Of a stretch of 33,890 nt of DNA, positions 7,060 through 16,325 are shown piece after piece. This stretch comes from an uncultured Lachnospiraceae bacterium (lineage in GTDB: Bacteria; Bacillota; Clostridia; Lachnospirales; Lachnospiraceae). Positions within the stretch are counted from its first letter, which is position 1. The number at the start of each line of letters is the position of its first letter. The position numbers and the translations under genes were made by a program. The notes beneath the pieces were generated by a model. That model saw only the letters and a program-made list of their open reading frames with translations. It had not been told where the DNA came from and searched no databases. The stretch lies in assembly GCA_900544445.1 (NCBI GenBank), contig UQVK01000034.1, positions 1-33,890 of the forward strand, written 5' to 3'.

Positions 7060-8876
7060 TGGCGAGATACAACGGATATGCCAGACCGAAGGACAGCGCA
7101 AAAACGATGAAGCGGCTGCTCCATTATATGGGAATTTACAAGTGGTCCGTCCTGCTCGTGGGACTGCTGGTCTGTATCAGCAGTCTGGCGAACCTTCTCG
7201 GAACCTATATGCTCAAGCCGGTGATCAACACCTACATCCTGCCCGGCGACATTCCGGGCCTGATCCGGACCATCCTTCTGATGGCGCTCATGTACGGCGC
7301 GGGCGCGTTCGCCACGCTGGGCTATAATCAGCTCATGGTGATCACCTGTCAGAAGATCGTGGGACGGATCCGACGGGATCTGTTCGAACACACCCAGAAG
7401 CTGCCCCTTTCCTATTTTGACGCCCACACCCACGGGGAGCTGATGAGCCGTTTCACGAACGATGTGGACACCCTCACGGAGGCGCTGAACAACAGTTTCA
7501 CCCTGCTGATCCAGAGCTTCATCGTGGTGAGCGGAACCATCATCATGCTGGTGGTGCTGAATCTCAGGCTGTCCCTCATCGTCATCGCTTTTTTGCTTCT
7601 CATGTTCCTGTTTATCCAGTATAATGGAAAGAGGAGCAGGAAATATTTCATCGAGCAGCAGAAATATCTGGGAAGCATCAACGGCTTCGTGGAGGAAATG
7701 GTTGCCGGGGCGAAGGTGGAAAAGATTTTCAACCATGAGGAACAGGATTTCGCGGAATTCTGCAGAAGAAATGAAGCGTTGCGCCAGTCCGCCACCAAGG
7801 CCATGTCCTATTCCGGCATGATGGTGCCGACCATCGTCAGCCTTTCCTACTTTAATTATGCGGTATCGGCCTGCGTGGGCGGCATGTTCGTCCTGTCCGG
7901 CCTGATGGATCTGGGAAGCCTTGCTTCCTATCTGGTCTATGTGCGCCAGAGCGCCATGCCCATGAATCAGTTCACCCAGCAGATCAATTTCCTGCTGGCA
8001 GCCCTTTCCGGCGCGGAGCGCATCTTTGAAATGATGGACGAGGAGCCGGAACCGGATGAGGGCGACGTGACCCTGACGGAAGCAGCGGATGGAACGCTCG
8101 CCTGGAAGGTGCCGGAGAACGGAAGCTTTTCTCTGGTGCCCCTGAAGGGGGATGTGCGTTTTTACGATGTGGTATTCGGCTATACGCCGGAGAAAAAGAT
8201 CTTAAACGGCATCAGCCTCTACGCGAAGCCGGGGCAGAAGATCGCTTTTGTGGGCTCCACGGGAGCGGGAAAGACCACCATCATCAATCTGATCAACCGG
8301 TTTTATGAGATCCAGTCCGGAACCATCACCTATGACGGTCTGGACATTCGCCGGATCAAAAAGGACGACCTGCGCCGTTCCCTTTCCATGGTCATCCAGG
8401 ACACCCACCTGTTTACCGGCACCATTGCGGACAACATCCGCTATGGCCGCCTGGATGCTTCGGATGAGGAAGTGAGAGAGGCCGCCCGCGTCGCCAACGC
8501 GGATTCCTTCATCCGGCGTCTGCCCGACGGCTATCAGACCATGCTCCACAGCGACGGAAGCAACCTGTCCCAGGGACAGAGACAGCTTCTCGCCATCGCC
8601 AGAGCGGCCATTTCCAGGCCTCCTGTGCTGATTCTGGATGAGGCGACCAGCTCCATCGACACCCGCACGGAGCGCCTGATCGAGAAGGGCATGGACCAGC
8701 TGATGGAGGGCCGCACCGTGTTCGTGATCGCCCACCGCCTTTCCACGGTCAGAAATTCCAAGGCCATCATGGTGCTGGAAAAGGGAGAGGTGATCGAACG
8801 GGGAGACCACGAGGAGCTTCTTTCGCAGAAGGGACGCTACTACAAGCTTTACACCGGACAGTTTGAGCTGGAATGA
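7059..8876 (+). CDS. ABC exporter half-transporter with catalytic ATPase site (BmrD/YheH-like subunit)
   Basis: 605 residues, with an exporter membrane domain (about 25-330), a linker and a nucleotide-binding domain. Walker A GSTGAGKTT (399-407), Walker B LDE with catalytic Glu528 and switch His559 are all canonical. The signature is LSQGQ (503-507), altered from LSGGQ, as expected for the consensus-site subunit of a heterodimer whose signature faces the degenerate site. It starts on the last base of the upstream stop, so the two subunits are probably translationally coupled at 1:1. A MarR regulator gene follows 21 bp downstream in the same transcript. The heterodimer is expected to sit in the plasma membrane and export drugs or amphipathic molecules; the substrate is not known. 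Confidence 0.93.
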   Translation: MARYNGYARPKDSAKTMKRLLHYMGIYKWSVLLVGLLVCISSLANLLGTYMLKPVINTYILPGDIPGLIRTILLMALMYGAGAFATLGYNQLMVITCQKIVGRIRRDLFEHTQKLPLSYFDAHTHGELMSRFTNDVDTLTEALNNSFTLLIQSFIVVSGTIIMLVVLNLRLSLIVIAFLLLMFLFIQYNGKRSRKYFIEQQKYLGSINGFVEEMVAGAKVEKIFNHEEQDFAEFCRRNEALRQSATKAMSYSGMMVPTIVSLSYFNYAVSACVGGMFVLSGLMDLGSLASYLVYVRQSAMPMNQFTQQINFLLAALSGAERIFEMMDEEPEPDEGDVTLTEAADGTLAWKVPENGSFSLVPLKGDVRFYDVVFGYTPEKKILNGISLYAKPGQKIAFVGSTGAGKTTIINLINRFYEIQSGTITYDGLDIRRIKKDDLRRSLSMVIQDTHLFTGTIADNIRYGRLDASDEEVREAARVANADSFIRRLPDGYQTMLHSDGSNLSQGQRQLLAIARAAISRPPVLILDEATSSIDTRTERLIEKGMDQLMEGRTVFVIAHRLSTVRNSKAIMVLEKGEVIERGDHEELLSQKGRYYKLYTGQFELE

Positions 8877-8897
8877 CGGCTGGAAAGGAAGTCAGGT

Positions 8898-9320
8898 ATG
8901 GAAAAGAAAGAGATCAGAGAGGCCATGGTTCGGATGGAAGCGGCCAGGAAAAGGATTCTTCATCCCTATTTTCAGAAGCTCGGTCTGACGCCGGGACAGC
9001 CCCGGATTCTGAATAAGCTGCTGGAAGAGGACCATGTCAGCCAGCGGGAGCTTGCCGACCGCTGCAATATGGATGTGGCGACGCTTTCCAGAAGTCTGGA
9101 TAAGCTGGAGGAAGCCGGGTATGTGAGCAGGCAGAAGCATCCGGACTGCCGCCGCGCCTTTCTCGTTGTCCTGACGGAGGAAGGAAGAACGAAAGCGGCG
9201 GAGGTCCATGAGAATTTTTCCCGCATGGACAATCAGATCTGGGAGGGGATCAGCGGGGAAGAAATGGAGAATTTCCTTTCCTGCGCACAGAAAATTATCC
9301 GAAACCTGGAAGACGTTTAA
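8898..9320 (+). CDS. MarR-family transcriptional regulator
   Basis: 140 residues with the MarR winged-helix fold. The recognition region spans about residues 48-75 (SQRELADRC… SRSLDKLEEAGYV). The wing is at about 76-92 (RQKHPDCRRAFLVVLTEEG), with the usual basic-acidic pattern. Helices at both ends would form the dimer interface. It is the last gene of the operon with the two exporter subunits, so it probably represses that operon and releases DNA when it binds an exported ligand. A likely operator is described in the leader. ATG 8898 is preceded by a purine-rich SD. No redox-sensing cysteine pair typical of OhrR is apparent, so a small-ligand sensor is more likely. Confidence 0.9.
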   Translation: MEKKEIREAMVRMEAARKRILHPYFQKLGLTPGQPRILNKLLEEDHVSQRELADRCNMDVATLSRSLDKLEEAGYVSRQKHPDCRRAFLVVLTEEGRTKAAEVHENFSRMDNQIWEGISGEEMENFLSCAQKIIRNLEDV

Positions 9321-9327
9321 AAAGCGC

Positions 9328-9356
9328 TTGCGTTTCCCGCAGATTGGTGCTATACT
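9328..9356 (+). promoter_or_regulatory. Promoter of the rimP-nusA-infB operon
   Basis: A -35 TTGCGT (9328-9333), a 17-bp spacer and a -10 TATACT (9351-9356), starting eight bases after the marR stop. Confidence 0.75.
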
Positions 9357-9384
9357 GGGTTATGGTTAATAGGATTATCAGACT

Positions 9385-9414
9385 AGAGTGGGCGTTTCGC
9401 CCACTCTTATTTTT
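9385..9414 (+). terminator. Leader terminator/attenuator before rimP
   Basis: A perfect 10-bp stem AGAGTGGGCG / CGCCCACTCT with loop TTT, followed by TATTTTT. It lies between the promoter and rimP, about 20-25 nt after the expected start, so it would end most transcripts unless read through. Premature terminators in rimP/nusA leaders are known, and NusA feedback is the natural hypothesis. Confidence 0.88.
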
Positions 9415-9441
9415 GGCAGAGGGAAAGGAACTGGTGAGCGG

Positions 9442-9906
9442 ATGCCGAAGGGAAAGGAAATCGAAGCGCGTACGGAAGAGCTTCTGCTTCCGATCGCGGA
9501 AGAGAACGATGTGGAGATCTACGACGTGGAATATGTGAAGGAAGGCGGGGAATGGTACCTGCGCGCCTACATTGACAAAGCGGACGGCGTGAATATCCAG
9601 GACTGCGAGAACGTGAGCAGGAAGCTGTCCGACAGGCTGGATGAGGAGGATTTCATTGAAGAGGCCTACATCCTTGAGGTGAGCAGCCCCGGGCTGGGGA
9701 GACCGTTAAAAAAAGACCGGCATCTGGAAAAGAGCCTGGGGAAAGAGGTTGAGCTGAGATTGTACCGCCCGCAGGAGAAGCAGAAGGAATTTGAGGGGAT
9801 TCTGAAGGCTTATGACAAGGATTCCGTGACCCTGGAAATACAGGAAGAAGAAAAAAAATTTGCAAGGCTGGACATCGCGCTGATCAGGCTTGCGTTAGAT
9901 TTTTAA
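9442..9906 (+). CDS. rimP: Ribosome maturation factor RimP
   Basis: 154 residues. RimP binds the 30S precursor and helps its maturation. The N-terminal alpha/beta domain includes the YVKEGGEWYLRAYID segment and ends with the family signature EVSSPGLGRPL at about residues 77-87; the C-terminal SH3-like barrel follows. The frame is open further upstream, through the leader terminator, but ATG 9442 gives the standard N-terminus and normal length. The Shine-Dalgarno AAAGGAA is about 11 bases upstream, rather far, suggesting modest initiation. It is the first gene of the operon, with nusA starting 15 bp after its stop. Confidence 0.93.
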   Translation: MPKGKEIEARTEELLLPIAEENDVEIYDVEYVKEGGEWYLRAYIDKADGVNIQDCENVSRKLSDRLDEEDFIEEAYILEVSSPGLGRPLKKDRHLEKSLGKEVELRLYRPQEKQKEFEGILKAYDKDSVTLEIQEEEKKFARLDIALIRLALDF

Positions 9907-9921
9907 AGCAAGGAGGAAATC

Positions 9922-11235
9922 ATGAACAAGGAATTGATGGAAGCACTGGATATTCTGGAGAAGGAGAAGGAGATCAGCAAGGAAACCCTCTTCGACGCCA
10001 TTGAAACTTCCCTGCTTACCGCGTGCAAGAACCATTTTGGAAAGGCGGACAACGTGAAGGTGGAGATTAACCGGGAAACCTGTGATTTCCTGGTTTACGC
10101 GGAAAAGGAAGTCGTTCCCACGCAGGAGGATGTGGAGGATGACTGTCTGCAGATCGCTCTGGAGGACGCGAAGGAGATTTCCAAACGCGCTGAGGTGGGA
10201 GACATCATTCACGTGGAGATCAAGTCCAAGGAGTTCGGCCGCATCGCCACCCAGAACGCGAAGAACGTGATCCTTCAGAAGATCCGTGAGGAAGAAAGAA
10301 GCGCCATCTTCAACCAGTATTATGAAAAGGAGAAGGATGTGGTCACCGGTGTGGTGCAGCGCTATGTGGGAAGAAACATCAGCATCAATCTGGGGAAGGC
10401 GGACGCCCTGTTAAACGAAAGCGAACAGGTGAAGGGCGAGGTGTTCCGCCCTACGGAGAGAATCAAGGTCTATATTCTGGAAGTGAAGAATACGCCCAAG
10501 GGTCCCAGGATTCTGGTGAGCCGGACCCATCCGGAGCTGGTGAAGAGGCTGTTTGAGGCGGAAGTTACGGAGATCCGCGACGGCACGGTTGAGATCAAGA
10601 GCATTGCGAGAGAGGCGGGAAGCCGTACCAAAATGGCGGTCTGGTCCAACAATCCCAACGTGGATGCAGTGGGCGCCTGCGTGGGTATGAACGGCGCTAG
10701 GGTGAATGCCATTGTGGATGAGCTTCGCGGCGAGAAGATCGACATCGTCAACTGGGATGAGAATCCCGGAAACCTGATTCAGAACGCCCTGTCCCCGGCC
10801 AAGATCGTGGCGGTGTTCGCGGATCCGGATGAGAAGACGGCCAAGGTGGTCGTTCCCGATTACCAGCTTTCCCTGGCCATCGGCAAGGAAGGCCAGAACG
10901 CAAGACTGGCGGCAAGGCTGACGGGATACAAGATCGATATCAAGAGCGAGACTCAGGCAAAGGATGCGCCGGGCTTCCGTTATGAGGACTATCTGGACGA
11001 CTTTGACGATGAGGAATATGAGGAAGACTACGACGGTTATGAAGAATCCTGTGAGGAAGCCCCTGCTGACGGGGAGATGCTTTCTGATGAGGATACGGTT
11101 GGCGGTGAAGAAACGTTTTCCGGAGAAGATATGATTCCGGAGGAGGAAGTTCTGCCGGAAGAGGAAGCAGCTCTGGAGGAGGAACTCCCGGAAGACGGAG
11201 AGGCTCCGGCGGAGGAAGAAGCCAGTCTGGAGTGA
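9922..11235 (+). CDS. nusA: Transcription termination/antitermination factor NusA
   Basis: 437 residues. NusA binds RNA polymerase and nascent RNA to modulate pausing, termination and antitermination. The order is an N-terminal RNAP-binding domain (about 1-125), an S1 domain (about 135-200), and tandem KH domains with GMNG near 256-259 and IGKEGQNARLAARL near 315-330. It ends with an unusually acidic tail (about 345-437, almost all Glu/Asp with short Ala/Pro spacers), longer than in Bacillus NusA, which stops soon after KH2. The tail resembles the acidic repeats used by other bacteria for autoinhibition only in charge, not in domain structure. A strong AGGAGG precedes ATG. It may control its own operon through the leader terminator. 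Confidence 0.96.
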   Translation: MNKELMEALDILEKEKEISKETLFDAIETSLLTACKNHFGKADNVKVEINRETCDFLVYAEKEVVPTQEDVEDDCLQIALEDAKEISKRAEVGDIIHVEIKSKEFGRIATQNAKNVILQKIREEERSAIFNQYYEKEKDVVTGVVQRYVGRNISINLGKADALLNESEQVKGEVFRPTERIKVYILEVKNTPKGPRILVSRTHPELVKRLFEAEVTEIRDGTVEIKSIAREAGSRTKMAVWSNNPNVDAVGACVGMNGARVNAIVDELRGEKIDIVNWDENPGNLIQNALSPAKIVAVFADPDEKTAKVVVPDYQLSLAIGKEGQNARLAARLTGYKIDIKSETQAKDAPGFRYEDYLDDFDDEEYEEDYDGYEESCEEAPADGEMLSDEDTVGGEETFSGEDMIPEEEVLPEEEAALEEELPEDGEAPAEEEASLE

Positions 11236-11272
11236 CCGGTTCCGGAGAGCCGCAGGAAAGGCGTGGTGCTGG

Positions 11273-11545
11273 ATGAATAAAAAGGTTCCGCTGAGGCAGT
11301 GTATCGGCTGCGGACAGATGAAAGGCAAGAAGGAAATGATGCGTATTCTCCGGACAACGGAGGGTGAAATCGTTCTGGATATGACCGGAAAAAAGAACGG
11401 AAGAGGCGCGTACCTGTGCAGATCGTCTGACTGCCTGAAAAAGGTGCGGAAAAGCAAAGGACTGGAGCGCTCCTTCAAAATGAGCATTCCGAACGAGGTT
11501 TATGATCAGCTGGAAAAGGAGTTTGAGGAGTTTGAAGCAGAATAA
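11273..11545 (+). CDS. rnpM: RNase P modulator RnpM (YlxR, DUF448)
   Basis: 90 residues with the YlxR hallmark R-Q-C-I-G-C-G near the N-terminus (residues about 7-13), followed by a basic RNA-binding surface and GRGAYLC. In Bacillus the protein binds the RNase P RNA and modulates its activity. It sits at its normal place between nusA and ylxQ. The upstream gap is 37 bp and the SD is weak (AGGAAAGG about 10-17 bases away), suggesting partial coupling to nusA. The last 14 bases overlap the next gene. Confidence 0.93.
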   Translation: MNKKVPLRQCIGCGQMKGKKEMMRILRTTEGEIVLDMTGKKNGRGAYLCRSSDCLKKVRKSKGLERSFKMSIPNEVYDQLEKEFEEFEAE

Positions 11546-11843
11546 GATTCTTTCCCTGCTCGGCCTTGCAACCAGAGCGTCGGCTGTATCAAGCGGCGAG
11601 TTCATGACGGAGAAGGCTGTGAAGGAAGGCCGGGCGAGACTTGTGATCGTAGGAACTGATGCCTCCGATAATACGAAAAAAAATTTCCTGAATATGTGCA
11701 CATACTACCATGTTCCCTGTTTTTTCTACGCGACGAAGGAGGAACTGGGCCATGCGATGGGAAAGGAGATGAGAGCATCCCTGGCAGTGACGGATGAAGG
11801 TTTTGCGAAAAACCTGATCGGGAAGTTGGAAACGTCCGAGTAA
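11532..11843 (+). CDS. ylxQ: L7Ae-family RNA-binding protein YlxQ
   Basis: 103 residues of the L7Ae/L30e fold, which binds kink-turn RNA. The N-terminus KQNKILSLLGLATRA followed by SGEF is typical for YlxQ. I place the start at TTG 11532 because it yields this N-terminus and has AAGGAG (11516-11521) ten bases upstream. An ATG at 11502 in the same frame would add ten residues and lacks a suitable SD. The start lies inside rnpM (14-bp overlap), so translation is probably coupled. The exact RNA target is unknown; a ribosomal role is inferred from the operon. Confidence 0.9.
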   Translation: MKQNKILSLLGLATRASAVSSGEFMTEKAVKEGRARLVIVGTDASDNTKKNFLNMCTYYHVPCFFYATKEELGHAMGKEMRASLAVTDEGFAKNLIGKLETSE

Positions 11844-11855
11844 AGGAGGCGCAGC

Positions 11856-14800
11856 ATGGCAAAAACGAAGATTTTTGAACTGGCGAAGGAATTAGGGCTG
11901 CAGAGCAGGGATATTATCACATTTCTGCAGAAGGAAGGGGTGGAAGCAAAAGCCGCCCAGAGTTCGATAGAGGAAGAAGCAGTACAGAGAGTCAGGAAAC
12001 ATTTTGGCAAGAGCGAAGGAGAAAAGCGGATAGTGACAGAGGGAGAGATGAGAATGGGCGATATGCCTGAAAAGAAGGAAGTTCAGAAGGAAATTCAGAG
12101 AGAGATGAAGCCGGAAGAGGCAAAGACCGGTGCGGATGGAACCCGGGAAGGCGCTGCAAAAGAGAAGCAGGCAGAAGCCGCATCTCAGGGACCGGTCAAA
12201 AAGAAGAAAAATATTATTTTTGTGAGCAACCCGCACAACAGTAAGATGCAGTCTCAGAAGGGGCATCAGGGCAGCGCGGGGAGCAGACCGGCCGCGGGCG
12301 GCAAAGACAATGCGGGCAGCAGGAATAATGCCGGCAGCAAACAGGGCGCTGGAAGGCAGGGAACTGCTCAGACAGGCAGCAGAAATTCCGGACGGCCGGG
12401 TACGGGCCAGGGACGTTCCACGGGAAGAATTCTGACCGGACAGCCCAGGCTGATCAAGCCGCTTACAAAGCCGTCACAGCCGCAGATGCCGGATGAACGG
12501 CTTGAAGAGCAGAAGAGACGCCAGGAAGCGGCAGAAAGGGCCGCAAGGGAACAGAAGGCGATGGAAGAAAAGGCCGCCGCTCAGAAGGCCGCACAGGAAC
12601 AGGCGGCGAAGGAAGCTTCGCAGGCGGCGGACAGAGGAGCTGGAAATGAAAGACTGGAAAGAGCGCAGGGAACCAGGCCGGAAGGAAGGCAGCAGCAGGG
12701 AAGCAGACAGCAGGGCCGCGACAACCGGGATAACCGTGACAGCCGCGACGGCCGGAACGGTCAGGGATCGAGAAGTCCGCGCAGTGCGGACGGCCAGAAT
12801 CGTTCTGGTTCCGGCAGCCGTTCTGGCGGTTCTCAGAGAAGTGCGCAGGGCTTCGGCGGCCGTCCGGGCGGGGCGAGACCTGGCGCGAATAATGAGCGTT
12901 CTAATGGAGAACGTGGACAGGGCGCAGGCGGAAGGCAGGACAATCGATCCCGTCGTCCGGCTCCGGGCAAGGGCTTTGCTGCGGAGGCTCCCATCAAGGA
13001 GAACGAGAAGCGCAAAGAGGAAGAAAAGCGCCGTAACAGCCAGGAAAGAGACAGACGCTCGAAGAAGGATCACATCTACGAAGAGGACGAATCGAAGAGC
13101 AGGCTGAAGAATAAGCCGGGCAGATTCATCAAGCCCGAGCCTGTGAAGGCAGAGCCGGAAGAGGAGCAGATCAAGGTGATCACCCTCCCGGACAACATCA
13201 CCATCAAGGACCTTGCCGACAAGATGAAGGTTCCGGCTGCAGGAATCATCAAGAAACTGTTTATGGAAGGCAAGATCGTGACGCTGAATCAGGAAATTTC
13301 CTATGATGAGGCGGAGAGCATTGCCATTGAATACGACATCATCTGTGAGAAGGAAGTTAAGGTCGATGTGATCGAGGAGCTTCTGAAGGAGGATGAGGAG
13401 AACGAGGAGGATATGGTTCCCAGACCGCCGGTTATCTGCGTCATGGGACACGTTGACCACGGTAAGACCTCCCTTCTGGATGCCATCCGGAAGACCAATG
13501 TGACGGATAAGGAAGCGGGCGGCATCACGCAGCACATCGGTGCGTATACCGTTCAGATCAATGGACAGAAGATCACCTTCCTGGATACGCCCGGACATGA
13601 GGCCTTTACTGCCATGCGTATGAGAGGCGCGAATGCCACGGATATCGCGGTTCTGGTGGTGGCGGCGGACGACGGCGTGATGCCCCAGACTGTGGAGGCC
13701 ATCAGCCATGCCAAGGCTGCGGGAATCGAGATCATCGTCGCGGTGAACAAGATCGATAAGCCGAACGCAAATATTGACCGCGTGAAGCAGGAGCTTGCAG
13801 AATATGAGCTCATTCCGGAGGAATGGGGCGGAAGCACCGTATTCGCTCCCGTATCCGCCAAGACCGGAGAGGGCATCAATCAGCTGCTTGAGATGATCCT
13901 GCTGACGGCAGAGATTCTGGAGCTGAAGGCCAACCCGAACCGGATGGCGAGAGGTCTTGTCATCGAAGCGCAGCTGGATAAGGGACGCGGCCCGGTGGCA
14001 ACCGTTCTGGTGCAGAAGGGTACGCTGCATGTGGGAGATTTCATTTCCGCAGGAGCAAGCCACGGCAAGGTGCGTGCCATGATTGACGATAAGGGCAGAA
14101 GGGTGAAGGAGGCCGGTCCTTCCACACCTGTGGAGATCCTCGGACTTTCGGATGTGCCGGGAGCGGGAGAGGTATTCCTCGCCCATGTAAACGATAAGGA
14201 AGCGAGAAACTACGCGGAAACCTTTATCGCGCAGAACAAGGAGAAGAAGCTGGAGGAAACCAGATCCAAGATGTCCCTGGACGATCTGTTCAACCAGATC
14301 CAGGAGGGCAAGTTAAAGGAGCTGAACCTGATCATCAAGGCGGATGTACAGGGCAGCGTGGAGGCGGTCAGACAGAGCCTTCTGAAGCTGTCCAACGAGG
14401 AAGTGGTTGTGAAATGCATTCACGGCGGCGTCGGCGCGATCAACGAATCCGACGTAACCCTCGCGGCAACCTCCAACGCCATCATCATCGGCTTCAACGT
14501 GCGTCCTGACGCGACTGCCAAGGCGACCGCGGAGCGGGAAGGCGTGGATATCCGTCTGTACAGAGTGATTTACCAGGCAATTGAAGATATTGAGGCGGCC
14601 ATGAAGGGCATGCTGGATCCCGTATTTGAAGAAAAGGTCATCGGCCATGCGGAGATCCGTCAGATCTTCCGTGCATCCGCAATCGGAAACATTGCCGGTT
14701 CCTACGTTCTGGACGGAGAGTTCCAGCGTGACTGCAAGGTTCGCATTACCAGAGACGGAGATCAGATCTATGAAGGCAAACTGGCGAGCCTGAAGCGCTT

Positions 14801-14921
14801 CAAGGACGACGTGAAGGAAGTCCGTTCGGGCTTCGAGTGCGGTCTTGTGTTTGACGGCTTCGACCAGATTCAGGAAGGCGATATCGTGGAGGCCTATATC
14901 ATGGTGGAGGTGCCCAGGTAA
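11856..14921 (+). CDS. infB: Translation initiation factor IF-2
   Basis: 1,021 residues. This GTPase brings fMet-tRNA to the 30S subunit and promotes subunit joining. An N-terminal IF2 segment (1-50) is followed by about 350 residues of low-complexity sequence rich in Gly, Arg, Gln, Ser and Asp (many GS, RD and NR repeats, about 75-420). A second IF2-N module lies near 445-490. The G domain carries G1 GHVDHGKT (531-538), DTPGH (577-581) and NKID (631-634). Beta-barrel domains and the C-terminal tRNA-binding domain follow. AAAGGAGG precedes ATG. The disordered linker makes the protein longer than the typical Bacillus form. No internal start was assigned, though infB often has one. Confidence 0.97.
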   Translation: MAKTKIFELAKELGLQSRDIITFLQKEGVEAKAAQSSIEEEAVQRVRKHFGKSEGEKRIVTEGEMRMGDMPEKKEVQKEIQREMKPEEAKTGADGTREGAAKEKQAEAASQGPVKKKKNIIFVSNPHNSKMQSQKGHQGSAGSRPAAGGKDNAGSRNNAGSKQGAGRQGTAQTGSRNSGRPGTGQGRSTGRILTGQPRLIKPLTKPSQPQMPDERLEEQKRRQEAAERAAREQKAMEEKAAAQKAAQEQAAKEASQAADRGAGNERLERAQGTRPEGRQQQGSRQQGRDNRDNRDSRDGRNGQGSRSPRSADGQNRSGSGSRSGGSQRSAQGFGGRPGGARPGANNERSNGERGQGAGGRQDNRSRRPAPGKGFAAEAPIKENEKRKEEEKRRNSQERDRRSKKDHIYEEDESKSRLKNKPGRFIKPEPVKAEPEEEQIKVITLPDNITIKDLADKMKVPAAGIIKKLFMEGKIVTLNQEISYDEAESIAIEYDIICEKEVKVDVIEELLKEDEENEEDMVPRPPVICVMGHVDHGKTSLLDAIRKTNVTDKEAGGITQHIGAYTVQINGQKITFLDTPGHEAFTAMRMRGANATDIAVLVVAADDGVMPQTVEAISHAKAAGIEIIVAVNKIDKPNANIDRVKQELAEYELIPEEWGGSTVFAPVSAKTGEGINQLLEMILLTAEILELKANPNRMARGLVIEAQLDKGRGPVATVLVQKGTLHVGDFISAGASHGKVRAMIDDKGRRVKEAGPSTPVEILGLSDVPGAGEVFLAHVNDKEARNYAETFIAQNKEKKLEETRSKMSLDDLFNQIQEGKLKELNLIIKADVQGSVEAVRQSLLKLSNEEVVVKCIHGGVGAINESDVTLAATSNAIIIGFNVRPDATAKATAEREGVDIRLYRVIYQAIEDIEAAMKGMLDPVFEEKVIGHAEIRQIFRASAIGNIAGSYVLDGEFQRDCKVRITRDGDQIYEGKLASLKRFKDDVKEVRSGFECGLVFDGFDQIQEGDIVEAYIMVEVPR

Positions 14922-14924
14922 GGC

Positions 14925-14941
14925 TTCCGGCTTCGCCGGAA
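14925..14941 (+). repeat. Small perfect hairpin between infB and rbfA
   Basis: TTCCGGC, loop TTC, GCCGGAA. There is no U-run, so it is not a terminator. It lies just 5' of the purine-rich SD of rbfA and could affect access to it. Confidence 0.6.
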
Positions 14942-14957
14942 AGGCGGAACGATTTAT

Positions 14958-15329
14958 ATGAGAAAAAACAGTATTAAAAATACGCGGATCAACGCCCAGG
15001 TACAGCAGGTGCTTGCGGAAACGATCCGCGGTGAAATCAAGGATCCCAGGATTGCGCCCCTCACCTCTGTTGTGGCGGTTGAGGTCGCTCCGGACTTAAA
15101 GACCTGCCGGGCATGGATCAGCGTGCTGGGAGACGAAAAGGCGCAGGCGGATACGCTGGAGGGCTTACGGAGCGCTGTGGGCTTTATCAGAAGCCGTCTT
15201 GCGAAGGAGATTAACCTCCGTATCACGCCGGAAATCACTTTTGTGATGGACCAGTCCATCGCATACGGCGTGAATATGTCGCATAAAATTGATGAGGTTA
15301 TGGAAAAAGAACACAGGGGGGAGGAATAA
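14958..15329 (+). CDS. rbfA: 30S ribosome-binding factor RbfA
   Basis: 123 residues with a KH-like fold. RbfA assists late maturation of the 16S rRNA 5' end, partly overlapping the role of RimP encoded upstream. The family motif RINAQVQQVLAETIRGEIKDPRI (split here for length: RINAQVQQVL, then EIKDPRI) is at about residues 10-33. The conserved DLKTCRAWISVLG segment and the C-terminal helix pattern (MDQSIAYGVNMSHKIDEV) follow. ATG 14958 has a weak SD about ten bases upstream, next to a small hairpin. nrnA starts 6 bp after its stop, so these two are tightly coupled. Confidence 0.94.
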   Translation: MRKNSIKNTRINAQVQQVLAETIRGEIKDPRIAPLTSVVAVEVAPDLKTCRAWISVLGDEKAQADTLEGLRSAVGFIRSRLAKEINLRITPEITFVMDQSIAYGVNMSHKIDEVMEKEHRGEE

Positions 15330-15335
15330 ACGTCT

Positions 15336-16325
15336 ATGAATCTTCTGGAAGAATGTAAGGGAGCAGGGAGAATCGGCATCAGCGGGCATATCCGCCCGGA
15401 CGGAGACTGCATCGGATCCTGTATGGGGCTGTATCTTTATCTGAAAAAAGAACTTCCGCAGGCGGAAGTACAGGTGTTCCTGGAAAAGCCTGCGGACATC
15501 TACGGCTGCATCAGCCGGATTGAGGATGTGGACAGCGCTTATGGTGAACAGAAGAAATTTGACGTTTTTTTCGCTCTGGACAGCACGTCCGACAGGCTGG
15601 GAGAGGCGCAGACGTATTTTGAGTCGGCGGGAAAGAAGATCAACATCGATCATCACATCAGCAATGCGAACGGCTGCGGAAACGTGAATTTTGTGGACCC
15701 GCAGGCCAGTTCCACCAGCGAGCTGGTTTACCGCCTGATCGGAAAAGACGGGCTGGATCAGGAGATCGCAAAGGCGCTCTACATGGGAATCGTGCATGAT
15801 ACAGGATGCTTCCAGTATTCCTGTACTTCGCCCGACACCCTCAGGGCTGCCGCTGATCTGATTTCCTTCGGCTTTGATTTCAGCCGTCTGATCGAGGAAA
15901 CCTTTTTTGAAAAGACCTATCTGCAGACCCAGATTCTGGGAAGGGCGCTTCTGGAAAGCATCCGCTTCATGGACGGACGCTGCGTGGTCAGCGCCCTGAG
16001 CCGGAAAACGCTGGATTTTTACGGAGCGGGGCCGCAGGATCTGGAAGGGATTGTGAGCCAGCTTCGCAGCATCAAGGGTGTGGAATGTGCCATCTTCCTG
16101 TACGAAACGGGCGTGCAGGAATATAAGGTCAGCCTGCGCTCCAGCGAAAAGGTGGACGTGGCGGCCATCGCTTCCTACTTTGGCGGAGGCGGCCATGTCC
16201 GCGCGGCCGGCTGCACGATGATGGGAACCGCGCATGACGTGATCAACAATCTGTCCTTACATATAGAAAGACAGCTGGACGGCGGAGAAGGAAATGATGA
16301 AGAACGGCGTGCTGAATGTATATAA
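15336..16325 (+). CDS. nrnA: DHH/DHHA1 phosphoesterase, NrnA-type (oligoribonuclease/pAp phosphatase)
   Basis: 329 residues. It degrades nanoRNAs and dephosphorylates 3'-phosphoadenosine 5'-phosphate in the cytoplasm. Metal-binding motifs in order are GHIRPDGDCIGS (about 17-28), FALDST (near 77-82) and NIDHH (about 106-110). The C-terminal DHHA1 domain ends with FGGGGHVRAAGC, the substrate-binding loop. The position between rbfA and truB is standard for Firmicutes. Start ATG 15336 has GGGAGGAA upstream. Its 3' end overlaps truB by 32 bp. Related c-di-AMP phosphodiesterases (DhhP type) share the fold; the operon context favours NrnA. Confidence 0.92.
   Translation: MNLLEECKGAGRIGISGHIRPDGDCIGSCMGLYLYLKKELPQAEVQVFLEKPADIYGCISRIEDVDSAYGEQKKFDVFFALDSTSDRLGEAQTYFESAGKKINIDHHISNANGCGNVNFVDPQASSTSELVYRLIGKDGLDQEIAKALYMGIVHDTGCFQYSCTSPDTLRAAADLISFGFDFSRLIEETFFEKTYLQTQILGRALLESIRFMDGRCVVSALSRKTLDFYGAGPQDLEGIVSQLRSIKGVECAIFLYETGVQEYKVSLRSSEKVDVAAIASYFGGGGHVRAAGCTMMGTAHDVINNLSLHIERQLDGGEGNDEERRAECI

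Noticed and set aside
12474..14186. 570-codon reverse open frame
   Set aside because: Antisense to infB, with skewed composition that mirrors the IF-2 coding strand; no start signal.
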